From Methyloversatilis sp. RAC08 (GTDB lineage: Bacteria; Pseudomonadota; Gammaproteobacteria; Burkholderiales; Rhodocyclaceae), in assembly GCF_001713355.1 (NCBI RefSeq), contig NZ_CP016448.1:1116001-1180000 (forward strand): a stretch of DNA of 64,000 nucleotides. The letters are read 5' to 3'. The position numbers and the translations under genes were made by a program. Below are positions 62,328 to 64,000 of the stretch, one piece after another. Each line of letters opens with the position of its first letter. Position 1 is the stretch's first letter. The notes below the pieces were generated by a model, which saw only the letters and a list, made by a program, of their open reading frames with translations, searched no databases and had not been told where the DNA came from.

Positions 62328-63680
62328 TCATGCCTGAACACGGCTCACGACATACCGAAATTTGCCCGATCCTTCGGCCTCGATCTGCGCTACATGTTCG
62401 ACTTCGACCTCGACCGACGCTCCGAGCCTTGCCTTCATGCCATCGCGGATGCGTGCATCGCCATCCGCCGGGAAATCCGCTTCGCTGACCACCTTCACGC
62501 GGGTCAGGTCCAGACTTTCCTGTTCGATGCGAAAGCCCGCCACGCCCGGCATGTCGCGCACGATGTAGATCAGCGCCAGCCCGTGCATCACCGTCCCGTC
62601 CTTCGCGACGATGAAGTCGGTGCTGCGCCCCTGGACTTCGCTGAGCACCGGCAGGGTACGTCCACAGGTACAGGGCTGCGCGCCCAGCACGCCGACGTCG
62701 CCGGTGCGATAGCGCACGAAGGGAAATTCACCCGTCGCCAGGTGCGTGACGACGATTTCGCCGGATTCGCCGGGCGGCAGCACGCGACCTTCACGATCGA
62801 TGATCTCGAGCACGATATCTTCGGCCGTGATGTGCATGGCGCCAGCCGGGCACTGGTGTGCGATGAAGCCCGCATCGCGGCCGCCGTAACCGTTGGCCAC
62901 CGGACAACCGAAGGTCTGTTCGATCAGTTCGCGCTGATGGTCGTACAGCCTCTCCGAGGTGACGAAGACGACCTTGATCCCGACATCGTCGAGCGATCGA
63001 CCGGTGCGCCGCGCATACGAAGCGATGTGCGCAAAAGCTGACGGATAGCCGAAAAGCATGCGTGGGCGCGCCCTGCGGATATGGTCGATGAACTGTCCGA
63101 CCTTTGCGTCCGACATTTCGAATGCCGGCAACAGGCTGGTCCGCATCAGGGCGTCGCGCATCCGGCGCACGCGATCCTGCGCGCCGAGCTCGATCGGACT
63201 GCCCCACAGCACCACCTCCGGATCGCCGATGTCGACGCCCCACCAGCGCGTCGCCCGCCACTTCGCGGCGACGTCACGGCTGACACGCTCGCGGCCGATG
63301 TAGAAGATGAGCGGGGCACCACTTGAGCCACCGGTATTGAACCGGGCCAACCCACGTGCATTGTCCGCCTTCAGCGCGTCGGTATTCGCGCGGATGAGCG
63401 GTTTGTCCAGGAAGGGAAGTTTCTGCAGATCGTCCAGCGAAGTCACCGCGGCAGGGTCGAAGCCGATGCGGGCAAACAGCGCTCGGTAATAAGGGACATG
63501 CGCGCCAGCCTGCACGAGCAGCGAGCAGAGGCGATCCACGCGCAGCTGCTGCAATCGCTCGTGCGGCCACCACTGCGAGGCCTCCAGCGCCTGCCGATCG
63601 GCCACCGTCGTGTGCTTCTTCAGCCTTTCCTGCAAAGGAAAAACGACGTGCGACACCAGGCTGGTACGAAGATCAGCCAT
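62328..63680 (-). CDS. CapK/PaaK-like adenylate-forming ligase
   Basis: Phenylacetate-CoA-ligase-like enzyme of 450 residues, of the CapK type found in capsule loci. The P-loop-like RFNTGGSSGAPLIFYIGRER, the NGYGGRDAGFIAHQCP region and FVRYRTGDVG are visible, followed by a C-terminal domain with RVKVVSEADFPADG. A CTCG-type cysteine segment (GAQPCTCGRTLPVL) is shared with CapK proteins. ATG 63680 has AGGAG five bases upstream. Its start overlaps the stop of the adjacent sulfotransferase gene. Substrate unknown. Confidence 0.83.
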   Translation of the reverse strand: MADLRTSLVSHVVFPLQERLKKHTTVADRQALEASQWWPHERLQQLRVDRLCSLLVQAGAHVPYYRALFARIGFDPAAVTSLDDLQKLPFLDKPLIRANTDALKADNARGLARFNTGGSSGAPLIFYIGRERVSRDVAAKWRATRWWGVDIGDPEVVLWGSPIELGAQDRVRRMRDALMRTSLLPAFEMSDAKVGQFIDHIRRARPRMLFGYPSAFAHIASYARRTGRSLDDVGIKVVFVTSERLYDHQRELIEQTFGCPVANGYGGRDAGFIAHQCPAGAMHITAEDIVLEIIDREGRVLPPGESGEIVVTHLATGEFPFVRYRTGDVGVLGAQPCTCGRTLPVLSEVQGRSTDFIVAKDGTVMHGLALIYIVRDMPGVAGFRIEQESLDLTRVKVVSEADFPADGDARIRDGMKARLGASVEVEVEHVAQIEAEGSGKFRYVVSRVQA

Positions 63681-64000
63681 GCGCACTCCTGACTGCGGAA
63701 AAGCGCTGCATCAGCTCATCACACAATCGTGCCACCTCGTCGGCTACGGGTGGTGGGTTCTTCTTGCTGATCGAACTGGCGAACACCTTGCTCGTGATGA
63801 AAGGCGAAAAGGGCAGACCGAGAAAATCGAACACCTGTTCGCATTCCTTGGCGGGCTCGGTCACCAGTGCCTCATAGGACAGGAGCTTGACTCGCGGATC
63901 GCGATCCAGCCCCATCTGGAAATACAGCAGATTGCGGAAATACCAGATCAACGCGCCGGCCGTCGCTTCATTCATGTCGGCATGCCATAGCTCGCGCACG
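63673..64000 (-). CDS. Sulfotransferase, C-terminal part (5' end beyond window)
   Basis: The last 108 or so residues of a protein that continues past the right edge. ALIWYFRNLLYFQMGL, VKLLSYEALVTEPAKECEQVFDFLGL split over two elements, and PFITSKVFASSISK are typical of the C-terminus of PAPS-dependent sulfotransferases. The PAPS-binding loop would be outside the window. It overlaps the CapK-like gene by eight bases. Confidence 0.75.
   Translation of the reverse strand, partial: VRELWHADMNEATAGALIWYFRNLLYFQMGLDRDPRVKLLSYEALVTEPAKECEQVFDFLGLPFSPFITSKVFASSISKKNPPPVADEVARLCDELMQRFSAVRSAHG

Noticed and set aside
1-64000. CRISPR arrays, rRNA or tRNA genes
   Set aside because: No regularly spaced repeats and no conserved tRNA or rRNA segments were recognised on either strand by eye; a tRNAscan or covariance search would be needed to exclude them formally.

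Overview
The window is GC-rich, densely coded DNA from what looks like a betaproteobacterium, most likely in or near the Rhodocyclales/Sterolibacteriaceae (Methyloversatilis-like; this is an inference from gene content, not a measured match). The basis is the housekeeping order hemA-prfA-prmC-grxD, the CysB/CysA/Sbp sulfate genes, and a large exopolysaccharide (EPS) locus of the type associated with exosortase A (XrtA/PEP-CTERM).

Layout. (1) 1-3.5 kb: sulfate uptake and its regulator (cysA, cysB, sbp). (2) 3.6-12.3 kb: an ABC exporter, the tail-specific protease prc, a small hydrolase, then grxD, prmC, prfA and hemA on the minus strand. (3) 12.4-24.2 kb: a minus-strand run, read from the right as epsB-type sugar transferase, prsK, prsR, prsT, UDP-sugar dehydrogenase (tviB-like), UDP-sugar 4-epimerase (tviC-like), lytic transglycosylase and trypsin-like protease. 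prsK and epsB each carry an apparent one-base frameshift. (4) 24.4-27.6 kb: the exosortase-A-associated PLP decarboxylase, acyl-CoA ligase and acyl carrier protein. (5) 27.7-32.5 kb: a membrane-anchored deacetylase-like protein and a VanZ/heparinase fusion. (6) 33.7-51.9 kb: a plus-strand assembly operon with a methyltransferase, eight family-2 and two family-4 glycosyltransferases, a Wzx-type flippase, a NodB deacetylase, a sulfotransferase and two asparagine-synthase-like enzymes. It ends in a glycosyltransferase cut off after 15 codons. (7) 51.9-58.0 kb: an insertion-sequence scar with one nearly complete IS3-family element, remnants of two others, and inverted copies of one IS end about 5.8 kb apart, enclosing a GT-C-like transferase and a HAD-UbiA fusion. 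(8) 58.1-64.0 kb: a minus-strand arm with another polytopic protein, GtrA, a DPM1-like synthase, the exosortase-A-associated O-ligase, a CapK/PaaK-like ligase and a partial sulfotransferase.

Working model (inference): TviB/TviC-like enzymes make a UDP-N-acetylhexosaminuronate. EpsB starts a repeat unit on undecaprenyl phosphate, the many glycosyltransferases extend it, Wzx flips it and the O-ligase polymerises or transfers it. Sulfotransferases, deacetylases and a heparinase-type lyase modify the polymer. The UbiA-HAD, DPM1-like, GtrA and GT-C proteins may add side groups from lipid-linked monosaccharides on the periplasmic face. PrsK/PrsR would control the system. No exosortase gene, PEP-CTERM substrate or Wza/Wzc export gene is visible, so those would lie outside the window. 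No rRNA, tRNA or CRISPR array was recognised.
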